Shown here: positions 25,454-37,955 of the stretch, in pieces
Position numbering within the stretch: the first letter of the stretch is position 1
How the letters are laid out: each line of letters starts with the position of its first letter
DNA from: Hydnum rufescens UP504
Lineage: Eukaryota > Basidiomycota > Agaricomycetes > Cantharellales > Hydnaceae
Direction: 5' to 3'
Length of the DNA: 64,000 bases
NCBI GenBank assembly: GCA_014904985.1
Contig: MU129020.1
Coordinates: forward strand, 41,381-105,380
The notes under the pieces: model-generated
What the model saw: the letters and a program-made list of their open reading frames with translations, nothing else
What the model was told of the DNA's origin: nothing
The model's database searches: none
Position numbers and translations under genes: made by a program

Positions 25454-28400
25454 ATGGCCACAATACAGGAAGAGCTTGATCTGCTTCAGGAACACCCCTT
25501 GTCGCCACAAGAATCAGCGCGAAGACCTCGACAGCGCGCCAGTAGTCGGCAACCACTTGCTAGCTACTTTGACCTCAAGTCCCAATCCGATGCTCGTGCC
25601 GCAGAGGTCTATCCAAGTCAACATAATATCGACGGGAACGCCACACCTCGCTCTGGAGATTCGAGGCCCTCGTTGGCATCATTGGGGGTCTTGTGGAAGC
25701 ATGGCTCTCCTGTATCGTCCAAGTCAACCCGTCCCCCAGCACTGGACAATCCCTCCGACATCCTGGCTGAACCTTGGCACCAATATGATGACGACAAAAT
25801 AGATTCCTTATTAAGCTCACCCAGCGAATTCCGCCGGACGATACGACTTCTCGCTCGATCCCTTGGTGAGATGAACACTCGCTACGAAGACCTGCAGAAT
25901 CTTCGTCAGCGGGATGCGGGGATGGAAGATCGAGCACGTAAACGTGTGACACTAATCATGCGGGATCTTCGTCCTTCCGAACGCGAAGTTGCTCGGCGCG
26001 TCCTTGAGGCCGTCTTTGACGATCTAGATGACGATGGCCCATCCGTTTTCCATGCAGACAGCGATCACGTACGTACCTTATTATCCATGAGATCCCCCAG
26101 TTCTTTGTTCATTCGCGGTCCAGTCTCTCCCCGCATCCCTTTCCGAGGCGATGACCGATACATTTGCACCGCTCGAGCAGACCCCTACAATCTCTATTCC
26201 TTTGGCCAATGATCTCACCTCATCTTTACGTCCTCCATCACTTGTCCCTACCAACATGTTACCTACCAATTCTCTCCCAGAATCTTCGAGGTCCCACACT
26301 GGCTCAATTGCAGAACGAGACAAGAGAACTCTGGGTGATTGGGTCGGAAACTGGTGGTCCGTTCGTGGGAGATCAAAAAGCACCGCATCACCTATCCTTG
26401 GTGCAGACCTGCTGGCGGTGGAAACCCCTCTGGATGGTCCAACATCTGTTTCTGATCGTCAATTATCTCCACTGCCGATATCCGCGGAGGAGGCGGCTAT
26501 AACTACCGTTCGCCGTATCACAGACCGAGCAAAGGGGGTTATGAACGTGTTCGGTGTCTCTAATCCCACTTCAGCACCAGTGGCAGTGGCCACTGAACCC
26601 TCCCAACATAATAGAGTACGGGGCCAATCCGTCTCGTCCAACATTTCAACCTTATCCGGCATGTCCAAATCACTCGTACAGTCTCTCAAATCCTCCCCAA
26701 ACATAACTGTCACCACTAAAACTACTATAGCAAGCACCGTCGAATCTCTTACAAACCATTCACAACAACTCTCCACTCCGGATTCCGCTTCCGTCTCTTC
26801 CGTCCTCTTGACCCTACCTCACCCCCCTCACGTACGTGCAATATTTCAGTCTACTCGCGTCCTCCACGCGGATTTACCCTCCAGCATTCTTATTGACCAA
26901 GCTCAAACCTCTGGCCCCCTCGTCGCCCGTCTTGCACTTGACCTCGTCCGGAATGCTCGTGACGAGGGTCTGGACATTATTGACCTCCCCTCGCGCCAAC
27001 AACCATTATCCCCAGAACCTCACCAGTGGCCGAATACACACTCCCCGACCCAGGGGTAACGCCCTTGAGCCCTGCCATATTTAGCCATGGGAGTGGGATT
27101 GACGCTTCAACTGCTCTGGGAAAAACCTTGGCTAGTACCAGTGTCGTGCCTTCGACGCGTTCACAAACTACGGTCAAGTCTCGATCCATGACCATTTCAC
27201 GATTCGTCTCTCCGTCATTTATATCCAAGTCTAATGGATACCGGAATATGCAAGGCGAACCCACGATTTCAGCGTCTGTGAAGTCTTCAGCCTCAAGTGT
27301 CGTCTCAGCCAGTGCAGTTCTAGGCAACACTCCCTATGGTAACAATGTCATCAGTGGCGGTGCAGGCAACCCAGTTCTACGTCCTGCGGGGACAGTGGAG
27401 CTCGAATCCATTATACCTCAAATATCTCGTCCACCAACGATCGTGCTTTCCAAATTACATGGATCGTCTATCTCTTCTCCGCATTTCCGCCCCATCCTCG
27501 CGCATCAGACACCCTCCTATATGCATAGCACCGCGACCCGATTCTCAAACGGATCCGAGCAGCCTCTTACAGATCGTTACGGGTTTATTTACGTCAGTGC
27601 CATTCCCTCCCTTGAGTCACATAGTTCAGATATTGGGGACGTCTCTGATATAATTGCGCGCAGGACATTAGCCAGTACGATGTCAACCTCCTGATGAAAG
27701 CCAAGGAAGCCAGTAGCACTGCTCCTGCCAGTCTCACCGGGTTAAAAATTGCGGACCGTGAAACTCAGGATGACGACACCTGGTCCGATGAGAATCATGG
27801 GGACAATGCTTCTAGGAGATCCTCTGCCAAGTCGACGATGTCTATTGCATATGGTGCTTGTGACTATTGCGGAGCCGACTCAGCTCATCTTGTTGAAGCT
27901 CATCGTCATGAGAGTGCTTCGAATAATGGAGACACAGAAGATGTGGGGGACGGAAGAGAGGCAAATTCTATGATGAGCCTGGATTCCACAAATGTCTCAC
28001 CATCTAACGGGGTTGTATCTTCTTCTGTATCTATCAAGTCCCGAAGATCCTTTCGTGGTCGCCCCGGCACCATCAGTTCAGCCCTTAACCCATCTCCATC
28101 CAAACCCAGCGTGTCTTCTCAATCACTCTCGGCTTTGGATGTTTCGATCTCCGTGCCTACTCGCGATAGCATATGGCCTCCACACGCCTGCAGAAGCACT
28201 ATCCGACTACTTCTGTCCCAATTGACCGAAATGCATGACAAACAACAAACAGCGCAGAAGGCAGAGTGGGATGTCTTCCTCAGACGTCGACGACGAAATA
28301 ACGGCAACATGAGCACCATTGGAAGTACTTACAGCAAGACCACCATTGGCTCTAGGGCCGCTACGATGCTGGGCATTGCACCCACTGCCGAAGATGAGGA

Positions 28401-29602
28401 AATCACGCGCGCTGAAGGCTTCATTGGTGTCGCTCAGATGGGTCTATCTTCGAATAAGGATGATTGGAAAGAGTTCTTGCGCTTAGTGCGCACTGGTATT
28501 CCTCTTTGCTATCGTGCCAAAGTCTGGTCGGAGTGTAGTGGTGCACTAGAGGCAGCAGAGCCAGGCGTATTTCAAGAATTGCTTTTTAGCCACGAAGGCA
28601 AGACCAATGCCACCCTGGCTGACATTGAGAAGGATGTCCGTCGCACCAGTGAGCTTCATTCTGTTGTCATGCTTTGCCATCATATCGTCTTCTATCTGTC
28701 GGTTTATATCCTGTTTAGTGCCAACAAACGTCTTTTTCGGTGGAGATGGAGTAGGGGTAGAAAAGCTCCGCCGTGTCCTCCAGGCTTATAGCTGGTTTGT
28801 GAGGCCCTTATTTGGATAAAATTTTTGCTGATATTGTGGGGACAGGCGTAATCCCGAAGTTGGCTATTGCCAGGTCAAATATTTCCGTCGATCTCAGGAA
28901 CGTGACACTGATATTCACGCTCCGGATGCCACAGGGGATGAATCTTGTTGCTTCCACGCTTCTGCTGGTACATGCAGATGAAGATCGCGCGTTCTGGGTA
29001 CTGGCCTCAATCATCGAGAACTTGCTTCCTCCCGAGTTCTTCGGCCGTTCCTTGCTTGTTTCTCGTGCATGCCCACTCGTTCTACTGGACTACGTTCAGG
29101 AGTTACAGCCGAAACTATATGCTCATCTCCAAGAGATCGGTGTGGACTTGGCCGCAATTTGTTTTTCATGGTTCCTCTCACTTTTCACGGATTGTCTTCC
29201 TGTCGAGGCGCGTACTTCGTCACTACAACTTGCATCCTGACTCATGTTTCCTTTGTAGACCCTTTTCCGAGTGTGGGATGTATTCTTTGTTGAGGGCATG
29301 GACGTCCTATTCCGAGTGGCCCTTGCAATGCTTCGAATGAATGAAGCCGATTTGCTTCAATGCGATTCCGTCTCTTCGCTTTATATACACCTTGAGAGCA
29401 TGACAACCCGAATGTGGCACCCAGACAAGTTGCTCAAAGTGAGTAGAGTTTGAATTTCTGTTGTCATGCTCGCGCGGAGCCCCATGTTTTGGATCTGATC
29501 CACGTGTCCCAGCTCGAGTACGAATTAAAATCAGCTATCACGCACAGTGATCTCGTCAAACGACGAGAGGTTCATATCGCAGCTCTCAAAGAGTTAATGT
29601 AG
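25454..29602 (+). CDS. TBC-domain Rab GTPase-activating protein
   Basis: The protein would stimulate GTP hydrolysis on a Rab GTPase in vesicle traffic. From MATIQEELDLLQEH a long Ser/Thr-rich region contains a probable coiled coil (EFRRTIRLLARSLGEMNTRY). Splicing gives GFIYDISQYDVNLLMKAKEA (about 27,590/27,662), a motif seen in fungal TBC proteins. The TBC domain starts DWKEFLRLVRTGIPLCYRAKVW (about 28,460). The Arg finger is in IEKDVRRTMPTNVFFGGDG, spliced at about 28,650/28,720. The Gln finger is in RNPEVGYCQGMNLVAS. PPEFFGRSLLVSRACPLVL, ICFSWFLSLFTDCLPVE and TLFRVWDVFFVEGMDVLFRV follow. It ends VKRREVHIAALKELM. The intron after LPVE starts GCGCGT and ends TAG, an apparent GC-AG intron. ATG 25406 is an alternative in-frame start. 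The Rab partner is unknown. Confidence 0.88.
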
Positions 29603-30256
29603 TGTTTGGCACCTCTTGACCCATATTCCCTTCATCCCTTCATCCATTTATCGGACCACTGCATCATAAATCATTGGTCTTGAATATTCATCTTGTGCAT
29701 CTCATCCTGGGCCATAGGCCCGAACAGTCTTCACACCATCTTCCACACCTACCTACTCTTGGGACACTTAACATTTATATCCAGCATAATTCTTGTATTT
29801 CTACATTCCAAATCAAAAACAGATAGATCAGAAGACCAACCCCAACCAGCGGGACATTCGTGAACTATATCCATAGCTTAAATTCCGATTAATCGAGCAT
29901 GTAGTGGCCCCGGAGCGCGTTAAGTATCCGTGGCGTTCACAATAATGGCATCTACTTAGGAGACAAATGACGCAACTCTGAAACATGGGGTAGCGATAGA
30001 TTCGTAAAAACGAGGGAAAGGAAGCAATCCGAAAAGAACATAAGCATAATGGGGGATCCGTGAGTTAAAAGAAAAGTCGAGGGGTACATTGTATGTACGA
30101 AAACATAAAATTTGCTATGGACAATGGACCAGCATCACTATGATATGGCCAGGGGAGTGCGTAGTTACGAGGCTTCGTTCTTGTGGCCGAATTGAGGAGG
30201 CGGGCCAAGAAGAACATTCAGATGCGGTAAGAAAGAATGTGGCAATGGTTAGAGAA
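29603..30256. other. Intergenic region between convergent genes
   Basis: This lies between the stop codons of the TBC gene (+) and the membrane protein (-). It probably holds both 3' UTRs. The open frame 30089-30331 (+) is antisense to the neighbour's 3' end and has no features. I see nothing else. Confidence 0.5.
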
Positions 30257-33200
30257 TCATGGGCCGTTGTTGGCGTCATCTTGTGTTTGTCTCCCTCCAA
30301 GCCATTGCGGGAGAATAGCGCTCGCCCATGACGATCGTTGGTTTACCAATCTCACGGTAGGATTAACCGATGACTCCTGCTGTCGTTGAGAGAAGGAAAA
30401 GCCAAAGGAATCAGGCAGGGCCAAACGGTTTTCTCCCCCCGACTCCATGTGCGGGTGGCCATCGGAGGGACCACGGCCTTGGCCAAATTCATGTCCACTC
30501 CCCAGGTCGAAACTGACGCGAGGACCAAATGTAGTATGGCTCGGCATCCGAGGAAGACGAACCCCAGGAATGGGAGTGAGTCGGGAGGACATGGATGACT
30601 GTAATGAATGTGGGGTGACATCTCGTGGGGTGTAAATACGGCTGCCGCCTTCTGGACCAAAGAAAGACGTCTCTCCACTGGGACGTCCAGAGTGCGTCAG
30701 CGCTGGGGTAGCATCATCCGGCACGAATACGAGCTGTAGCACCCCAAAATAGAGAGTTGCATATCAAAAGTCTCAGCCTCTACGCACAGTACAACGAAAA
30801 AAAGATAACGGACCTGGCCCAATGTCGATTGTCTATAATGGCCCCGCACGCCGTTCTGCTCCACCACCATCATAGCCAGCCACCGGCCATCCTCGTCAAC
30901 TGGAAACGATGAGACAGAAGTAGGCCCTGCTCCACTCGCCAATCTTTGCCAATCCCCTGTAGCAGCAGGGGGGTCCTCCGCAAGATACGTATCAGGATTG
31001 TCATCAAAGTCTGGGTGCCGTCCACTATGAGTCTGATGGTAAGTCTCAAATCCTGGTGGGATTATGGGAGGGAACGATCTAGTTGTAGACGGTGGAGATG
31101 GGGGGAGCAATATTGCGGTTCCGTCACGTCCGGCGGAGCAGCGTTGTTGGAGCCTTGCCTCGCCTCCGGACTCTGGAGAGATTGGAGAAAGAGAAGGTTG
31201 CAGCACAACGGAAGGAGGGGGTGCCGGTTCATCTAACACGTCGCCTCCATCCGTCCCCAGATTTACTTTGTCACTCAGGGAGTCAGGGGTGGATCGAGGG
31301 AGCCGAATGGAAGAGAGCGGGGAGATAGTGCGCAGAGGTTTAAGCTGTGGAGGGGGTTGGAGAAGCCACGATTGACTGGGTTGATCCATGGTTGTCGTCG
31401 CCATAAATACCGAGGGAAATGAGGGACGAGGCCGCGCACTGTCAATTGTAATAGGACTGCTCGGAACAGGAGAGTGTGATTGAGGGTGGGGTGGAGGGGT
31501 CATTCCTGGAGTCTCTGCTCTCGCATCGTGATACACGGTATTGCCAGAGGGAGCACCAGAGCCAACAGAATATCCTGAAAGAGGGCGTGGAGGCGGAGAT
31601 GAGGTCATGGACAATAATGAGTCCTGGCGGCGCAAGAAGGCATGAACACTAGAAAATGTCGGGGGAGGCGAAGGGAATGCGAAACTGGGCGGTGTGGGGG
31701 GACTATCGCGTTTCTGGGCAGAGCTTTCTTCCTCCTGCCCCCTGTCGTCGTGTGACGGGAGAAGTCCGCTCTCTCCACTTGACGGAGACGGTTTTTTGTT
31801 CGAGCCGTCCTCCGATAGGACTTGCGGTCGTTTCCCATCTCGACCATATCCGGCCTCATCTACCCCACCGGAACGACCACGAGTCTCAGATCCAGAACTC
31901 TTCTTTGAACCCTTTGAGCCTTTGGAACGTGAGGAGGACCAGCTAGCGCGGAAATACGAGAAAATACCAGCCGCCGCCCCGGGGACATAACTTGCTCGTG
32001 CCCTTGCTGCCACCGTCTGACGTGCACGCTCTACATGACTAAGAATCCGACTGGTTCCTGCACCTGGTGTCGAGGCTGGTGGCAATAATGTCTCCTTCTC
32101 GACATCAAACAGCGGAGTCTCAGGGCTCTGGGGGCTCTGAGGACTCTGGGAACGGCCAGGGCCATCGCTGATATATCTATCAGGATCAGTGAGGCTGATA
32201 TTGCGATAAGGCCACCAGAGTGCTGTGCCCACGCGACGATGCGGGGATTGCACATCGTTTCTGTCGACGATAGCTCCAGAACCGGGAGCACCGGAGAAGC
32301 TGAAATTGCCTCGATGAAGGCGAGTGTTTCCTCTAGCAGCAGGCACCCTAGTGAAGGGGGTGGCAGCTCCGAAGAGCGAAGAGGGCGAATTCGAAGCATC
32401 CAGTAGGTCTGATGTCTCCGCCTGATCCTCGTCTCCGTCCCCGTGTCTCCTGCCCCCTCTTGGTTGGCCAGTGCTAGTTGTGAGAACGCCACTTTCTGGC
32501 TGTGTTCCCCCAAGCAAGATCGGCCCTGAGACAAATTCCCATTCGTCATCCCTGGGTGCGTCCTCGTCACCCTCCAGATAGGCACCTGAGACCTCACGAC
32601 CTGTTGCTGTCGCTGCACCTGCAGGAATCCTACGTCCTGATATTCTCTCCCCCCAGCCTTGCATGGTTTCACCCCATGACGAGCTCGAACTCGGTTGTCC
32701 CTCGCGACGCTGGCGACTGCGTCGCCAGAGGAGAAGAAGAACCAGAAGAATAATCAAAAGGACAGAGAGACTTGGGACTAGGCCTGCTATTAGAGCTGTT
32801 CGGCGGTGAGAACTGTGAGCTGCAGGAGACGATGTAGGGCTGGCAATGATTGACTGGGATTGAGATTGAGAGGCGGATGGGGAGGAAACTGGAGGGGAGA
32901 GTGATACTGTCGAAGATATGGAAGTGACAGAGGAGGGAGAGGATGTGGTTGTAGGTGAAGAGAGAGGGAGAGAGGGAGTACCGGTTGAGGGCACAGACGT
33001 ACTTGTGGGAGAACCACTGGCAGAGGGGGAAGAATAAGAACTGGTAATAGGGGCAGGAGAAGATGTGCCTCCCCAGACCCAACTTCCATCAGTTGGGAGG
33101 GGAATCTACGCATGAAGAAAAGGAAGTAGGACCATGCAAGAAATATTGAGGAACATGCTTACTGAAGGGCCGTAGTATGTGAGTGGCAGTCGTACGACGG

Positions 33201-33300
33201 TTAGACTGACGGTGTATCCGCTGGTGGGCAGTGGAAGAGTGATTGACGCATAACTCAGCCATGTAGGGAGTGCCTGCAATGGCTGGGAGTATGAAGACAT
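30257..33300 (-). CDS. Ser/Pro-rich single-pass membrane protein, unknown function
   Basis: I do not recognise the family. From ATG at 33300 the first exon encodes LPTWLSYASITLPLPTSGY and VRLPLTYYGPS. It splices (about 33,163/33,106) to IPLPTDGSWVWGG, then a Ser/Thr-rich stretch likely to be O-glycosylated. One clear membrane segment, LIAGLVPSLSVLLIILLVLL, is followed by the basic WRRSRQRR, giving a predicted type I orientation with a cytoplasmic tail of more than 700 residues. The tail is rich in Ser/Pro/Gly with many SPP/PPP runs. An intron near 30,815-30,735 joins GHYRQSTLGQ to LVFVPDDATPALTH, and the protein ends near NNGP. The layout recalls fungal wall-stress sensors and mucin-like receptors, but no WSC domain is visible and no signal peptide is evident at the chosen start, so an upstream exon is possible. 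Confidence 0.75.
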
Positions 33301-35200
33301 AATTGTCGTTGATTGTCGTAATAGAGAGTGGAGTCCCAGAGATGTGGGGGGAGGTCGTAGCAGATAATTTTTAAGTGCCCTCTACGGGGAGACAAGGGCC
33401 CGTCTCCAGATAGTTTTCGACAAGAGCCTACGCACCGGTGCCATAGAGGGGCCATTCGTCTTAAATCAGTAAGTGCAAAGGAGAATAACACGAGAATGGC
33501 CACACGTTTTAAATGTAATATATAAGAGGCGTGTGTGCCTCAAGTTTCGTGTATATGCGACGCCGCTCGAGTGGCTGGGTATCTGGCTTTAATATCACTG
33601 GGAGGGAGTGCCACGTTCTTGTCAGGGTCCGAGAAAAACAAGAATTGATGAACAACTGGGCCCGCGCAAACAATACCAAACAGTGATCCACAAGCCGGAT
33701 ACTATCCTCCTCACCCACTTGACGAAACTTTCGGACGATAAATCTTGAATCTACTAAAAACTTTTTCGCATTATGCACTCCCACCCTCACATTCGTAGAA
33801 GTTGCGAAGCACGATGTGTACGTATACGTCCAGGCCCTACTAACCCATATCGGGATCCCATTCGTCATCACTTGCCTCATGAGTGTGCTGTCCTTGAGAG
33901 CTTGGCTTGCCTGCAGTTTATTGCATCCCCTTGGCCATCGAAGAACGCAAAGGGAATGAAGTTCAAGCCCGAGAGCTCGACGCCTTGAACTCTGACATTC
34001 TCCAATCTCTTCTCGATATCGATATGTACTCGGGCAATGCGAACCCTTCCAAACATAGGGATCGGTGTCAATCCATAGCGGTATTCCCACTCCCTGATGG
34101 GGTATTATCTTCATTCTCTTGTGTCATTCGTCTGGCCACTAGGACTCTTACTCACTCGCCGTCATCCACACCACCCCTTCTGTTGGAACTCTCCGCGATA
34201 GATCTGAATACAAAGGAAACGTGTTGGGACCACCTGCCAACGAATATCATCGATATCCATACGAAATGCTCTCTGATTTAAGTGGTTCAGTCTACTGCTC
34301 AGGTGGAATAGCAGACTCCATGAAAAAAGCAGCCCAGAGACGCAGCAGATCACCTCAACCTCCGATTTCGAGTGCATATTTTGTGAAGACCTGCACCGGA
34401 TCCGGCATGACTTCTGCATCCTTGTTCTGGGTAATCATATACTACATGGCGTAATATCACCAATATCACGAAAGGGATCGAAAGGAGCAACGCCTTCCAG
34501 ACTCGTTTGACGAGCCGTATCGGCCGACCCTGCCGATATCGGGGTTGCAGGACGCTGGGTGGAGTTCAGCTTGGCCTCTGATGTCTAGCACGGTCGCTAA
34601 ACTGAAAATTGCGGGACGAGCCAGGTTTCTAGTCCTTCCCCATAGGAATAGTGGGTAGTCATGGTACTTCCCGGCCTTGCCTTGGGCCCTCTGCAGTGAG
34701 ATTGACATGATGCATTCGTTTTGTACGTAAAGAGCAACAGACAACTGATTGCAGCTCCCCGCGGTTGCATGAAGGAAAGTGATTTTCCAGGAAGAAGAGA
34801 CATCTTTGATGTACCTCTGCTTGTAATCCGCCCCCATGAGGCTGGTAACCCATCAAATTCCGATCCTCAGCTTCACATGATTTCTTGTGACACCCTGAGG
34901 CTTCACTGGTTCATGTGTATGACTGTATGTGGCCTCGGACCATGAGCGAGTTCAGTTCATACCTAGTCTGAACTCTTTCTTCGGTGGGGCGTACAGTCTG
35001 CCTAGATGGATCATGGATCAGTTCAGCGCCGCCACCGAACTTATTGTCAAAATAGGTCATGCAAGGCTCGCCTAGGCCGCTTATCCTGCTTCGAGCACTA
35101 TGTGGACCGGAAGGAGTTGTTGCACCCATTTCTAGTCTAGGCGACTAGTCTTAACCGACCTAACAATAAATGGGAATCCGGCAATTACCGCTGACGTAAC
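33301..35200. other. Mostly unassigned region
   Basis: The longest frame, 33509-34114 (-), starts MKIIPHQGVGIPLW and has no recognisable motif. A second frame on the same strand (33,877-34,071) reads IDIEKRLENVRVQGVELSG. On + the frame at 33,907 reads ERKGNEVQARELDALNSDI. None is persuasive, and codon use does not decide. A 5' exon of the TPR gene may lie near the right end. Confidence 0.35.
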
Positions 35201-35221
35201 TTGCTATATCTCTCCAGCTTT

Positions 35222-37458
35222 GCCCACTTGGCCCTGCTTTTCGCTACGATGCCTACTCCAACGAAAAAGAAGCGTTCCTCAAAGAAAAAGTCACTGAAGG
35301 ACCCGTTCCTCCCCCTCCCCGCAGTTTACGGCCGGATATTCCGCCAGAAGAACTCGCTCTTGAGCATTCCATCTCTCGCATCCTTCTACTCCGATATCAA
35401 CAAGATATTGCGCGTCTTTTCTCTACAGTGAGCGTTCCTTCTCCTTTGTCTCTGTCGATTCCGGTCTGATTCTCCCTCACACCTCCTAGCACATCCATCA
35501 CCTTGCCCTCGTTGAACTCCCTCGTTTCGTAATGTCTGCTCTTAACATTGCCCCACCAGGCTGGTTGGCCGTTAATGCAGCGTCAGATGATGTTAAGGAT
35601 TGTAGGACCATTTTGCGCGATATGACGTTCTTATTCTCTGACCTGCAGCACGTCAGTCTTCAGAAGTGCTCTCGCTCTTGATATGCGTCAGGCGGGTGAA
35701 CGCGTCGCGACCAAAAAGCGTGCTATGGTCATACACAGCCATTCGTCACTTCGTATGTCTTGGTTTGACTCGTAATAAATCGACGTCTCAGTGTCGCTCT
35801 CGCAGGCCGTGTCCCATAGCGTGCCTCTCTGTGGATATCGCGGGCTTCACTCACATTTACTTCTCCCGCACCATTCCCACATGCGAGCCCACCTCAAAAT
35901 GCTTGAGGCACTCCCCCCTCCTAAGTTCTCAAAGCCTCCCCACCTCGGTTCTCTTGCCAAGGGGTACGCAACGCTGGAGCGCTATTGCCTGGATCGTGTC
36001 AAAAACACACCAGCCGGGTCGATGCCACCCCAGTGGAATGATTGGAAACTCAAGATCCATGAAGGCTATGATCGCGTGGTAGAGACGTTGTGGGCGTGGC
36101 GAATGAACTCGACGTCAGGGGTGGGCTTCACTATCTAGCCTCTTAAGCATGCCCCTAATTGCTCAAGAATCTGTCTAGGATATGGCTTGGTGCTCCGCGA
36201 GAAATTAACGGATAAGTGGTGCTGTCTCAGTTGTCTGGGGACGGTCGGTCCTTCTTGATGCGTGCATGTCATACACTGCTCTCAATTACCTTGAATTATG
36301 CAGGTGTGTGAGCCCACAGTTCGGACAGTGGACGACCACAAACCAATATGCCCCAGCAAAGGGAAAGAAAGAGAATGGGATGGTCGCGGAAGTGGTGTAT
36401 TTGGTTGGAAACCGAAAACGAGGAGGACGTCTGGAGGGCCAAACTAGATTTTGGGGGCTCCTTGAATGATGATTTGGAAATATACCCGGAGGATGAAGAT
36501 GCCGAGGACGCGATGACCGTTGGGGAGCTTATGGAATGGCGATACATTAAGGCTGAGAGAGAGAAGGAGCTGGTGTGTGCTTTTCATCCCATATCCCTGC
36601 TCCCTGTCGTAACCGTCCATTTCAAGGGAAATTCGGCCTTCAAGAAGGGCGCCTATGACCTTGCCATTCGCCATTATGAGGGCGCATACCGCATCGAAGC
36701 CGAAATACCACACTACCAGCTAAACATAGCTGCGGCTCATTTGAAGCTATCTAAGTGAGTTCAGTGCCAATCGTCAGCATGTCCTATCTTATCGGCCCAA
36801 TACTAGCTGGATCGAAGCCGAAAAGGCATGCTCACTCGCGCTTGGGCAACAAAAGAGTGGGAAAGCCTACTGGCGACGTGCAAGAGCCAGGAAGATGCTT
36901 GGCAGAATTGATGAAGCTGAGGAAGGTCAGTTGCAGGACTCCGCAGAAATAGTCGAACCACATAATCATAATACCTATGCACCAGACCTAAAGGCCATAT
37001 TACGTCTTCAATCAAACAATGCCGACGCCGTAATCGAGCTTGAATCCTTACGAACGTCGAGGAGACCCAATTTAGAGGTTGATCTGACCTTAGATCAACC
37101 CTCCACGCACGCGGCGTTGTCGTCCCCGGCGTCATGTTCACATTCAAGACCCCATTCCCCTGCTTCCCCGAAACTGCGCTACGGCCAGACCATGAAACTT
37201 AACGACAAGCCCATTCCATTCCAAACACATGAGAGGGATACCATGAAGCTTAAGATTCAATTCCTCCCATTGACCATTCAAATCGACCCAGACGGTCGCC
37301 CTGAATCATTTCTTATCCAAGTTGGGACCGGTATCAAGTTCACGTGTGTGAAGCCCGTTTGTTTGGGAGGAATGTTCCTTTGTAATCTGAACGCTTCTAC
37401 CTCGATTGTTGTTCTCGTATACCTTCATCTTGACAATCGCACCTTCCTGCCCCCATGA
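35222..37458 (+). CDS. TPR-domain protein, multi-exon, 5' end uncertain
   Basis: The first exon I trust reads AYSNEKEAFLKEKVTEGP and ends ARLFST. Later exons read HIHHLALVELPRF, GWLAVNAASDDVKDCRTILRD, SALALDMRQAGERVATKKRA and KGYATLERYCLDRVKNTPAG. The C-terminal half has tetratricopeptide repeats: HFKGNSAFKKGAYDLAIRHY, then IPHYQLNIAAAHLKLS, then WIEAEKACSLALGQQKSGKA and YWRRARARKMLGRIDEAEEG. TPR units like these usually bind partner proteins such as chaperones. After them comes LKAILRLQSNNADAVIELES and a Pro/Ser-rich tail. The start codon was not found and exon borders in 35,690-36,300 are uncertain, so the precise product length is unknown. The gene converges on COA6, only about 55 bp away. 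Confidence 0.65.
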
Positions 37459-37512
37459 ATGTGTATTGAGCCCTGGTCGAGCTTTGCTCGAAGCCCAGCC
37501 TGATTAACAACC

Positions 37513-37855
37513 TCATCTGAAACCCTTCCCCTCAGCTTCCAGACGCTGCTTTTCGACTGCAGCTAAGACCTCTTTCTGCTGCTCTCCTAGCACCCGTCGC
37601 GTATTAAAGTATCGGACCTGAGTATGATGCGAGAATACAGACGTGAACAACCCCCCATGCCCAATCCCAACGGTGTGCAGGTCGAGGACGCACCCAACTC
37701 TCTGCGCAATTCTTTTCGTAGACCTTTTTCTGTGCGCTACATTGGGAACCCTCTTCACCGGGCGCGACGATAGAAAGTGAATTGAGGCAACCGAAATAGA
37801 GGTCACGGCTCTCCCAGCATTTCTGTCGCTCCTCGCGCTTAGACGACTCGGGCAT
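37513..37855 (-). CDS. COA6: Cytochrome c oxidase assembly factor COA6
   Basis: This is a small twin-cysteine protein of the mitochondrial intermembrane space that helps deliver copper to the Cox2 CuA site. Two exons, 37855-37694 and 37617-37513, splice with a gtgcgt/ctcag intron of 76 bp and give exactly 88 residues. The protein starts MPESSKREERQKCWESRD. Cys13 and Cys23 form a CX9C motif (CWESRDLYFGC) and Cys39 and Cys50 form CX10C (CSAQKKVYEKNC), the COA6 spacing. The intron joins ESW to VRYFNTRRVLGEQQ, matching the WxxYFxxRR end of the family. The tail KQRLEAEGKGFR is charged. It shares a 100-bp divergent promoter with QTRT2. Confidence 0.93.
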
Positions 37856-37955
37856 ACCGCGCGGGGCTTAACAATCGTGACACCTGGGAGTCGTAACCAG
37901 TCGTCTGTGACAGATCTGGTCACAGATCGGTTTATCTCCGCTCGTCCACGACTGG
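37856..37955. promoter_or_regulatory. 100-bp divergent promoter with a 23-bp imperfect palindrome
   Basis: This spacer separates the start codons of COA6 (-) and QTRT2 (+). At 37904-37926 it contains tctgtgac-agatct-ggtcacaga, a nearly perfect inverted repeat centred in the spacer. A dimeric regulator site for both genes is an inference. Confidence 0.5.

Noticed and set aside
33509..34114. Minus-strand ORF of 201 residues
   Set aside because: No recognisable domain and no supporting neighbour or splice pattern; left as unassigned sequence.
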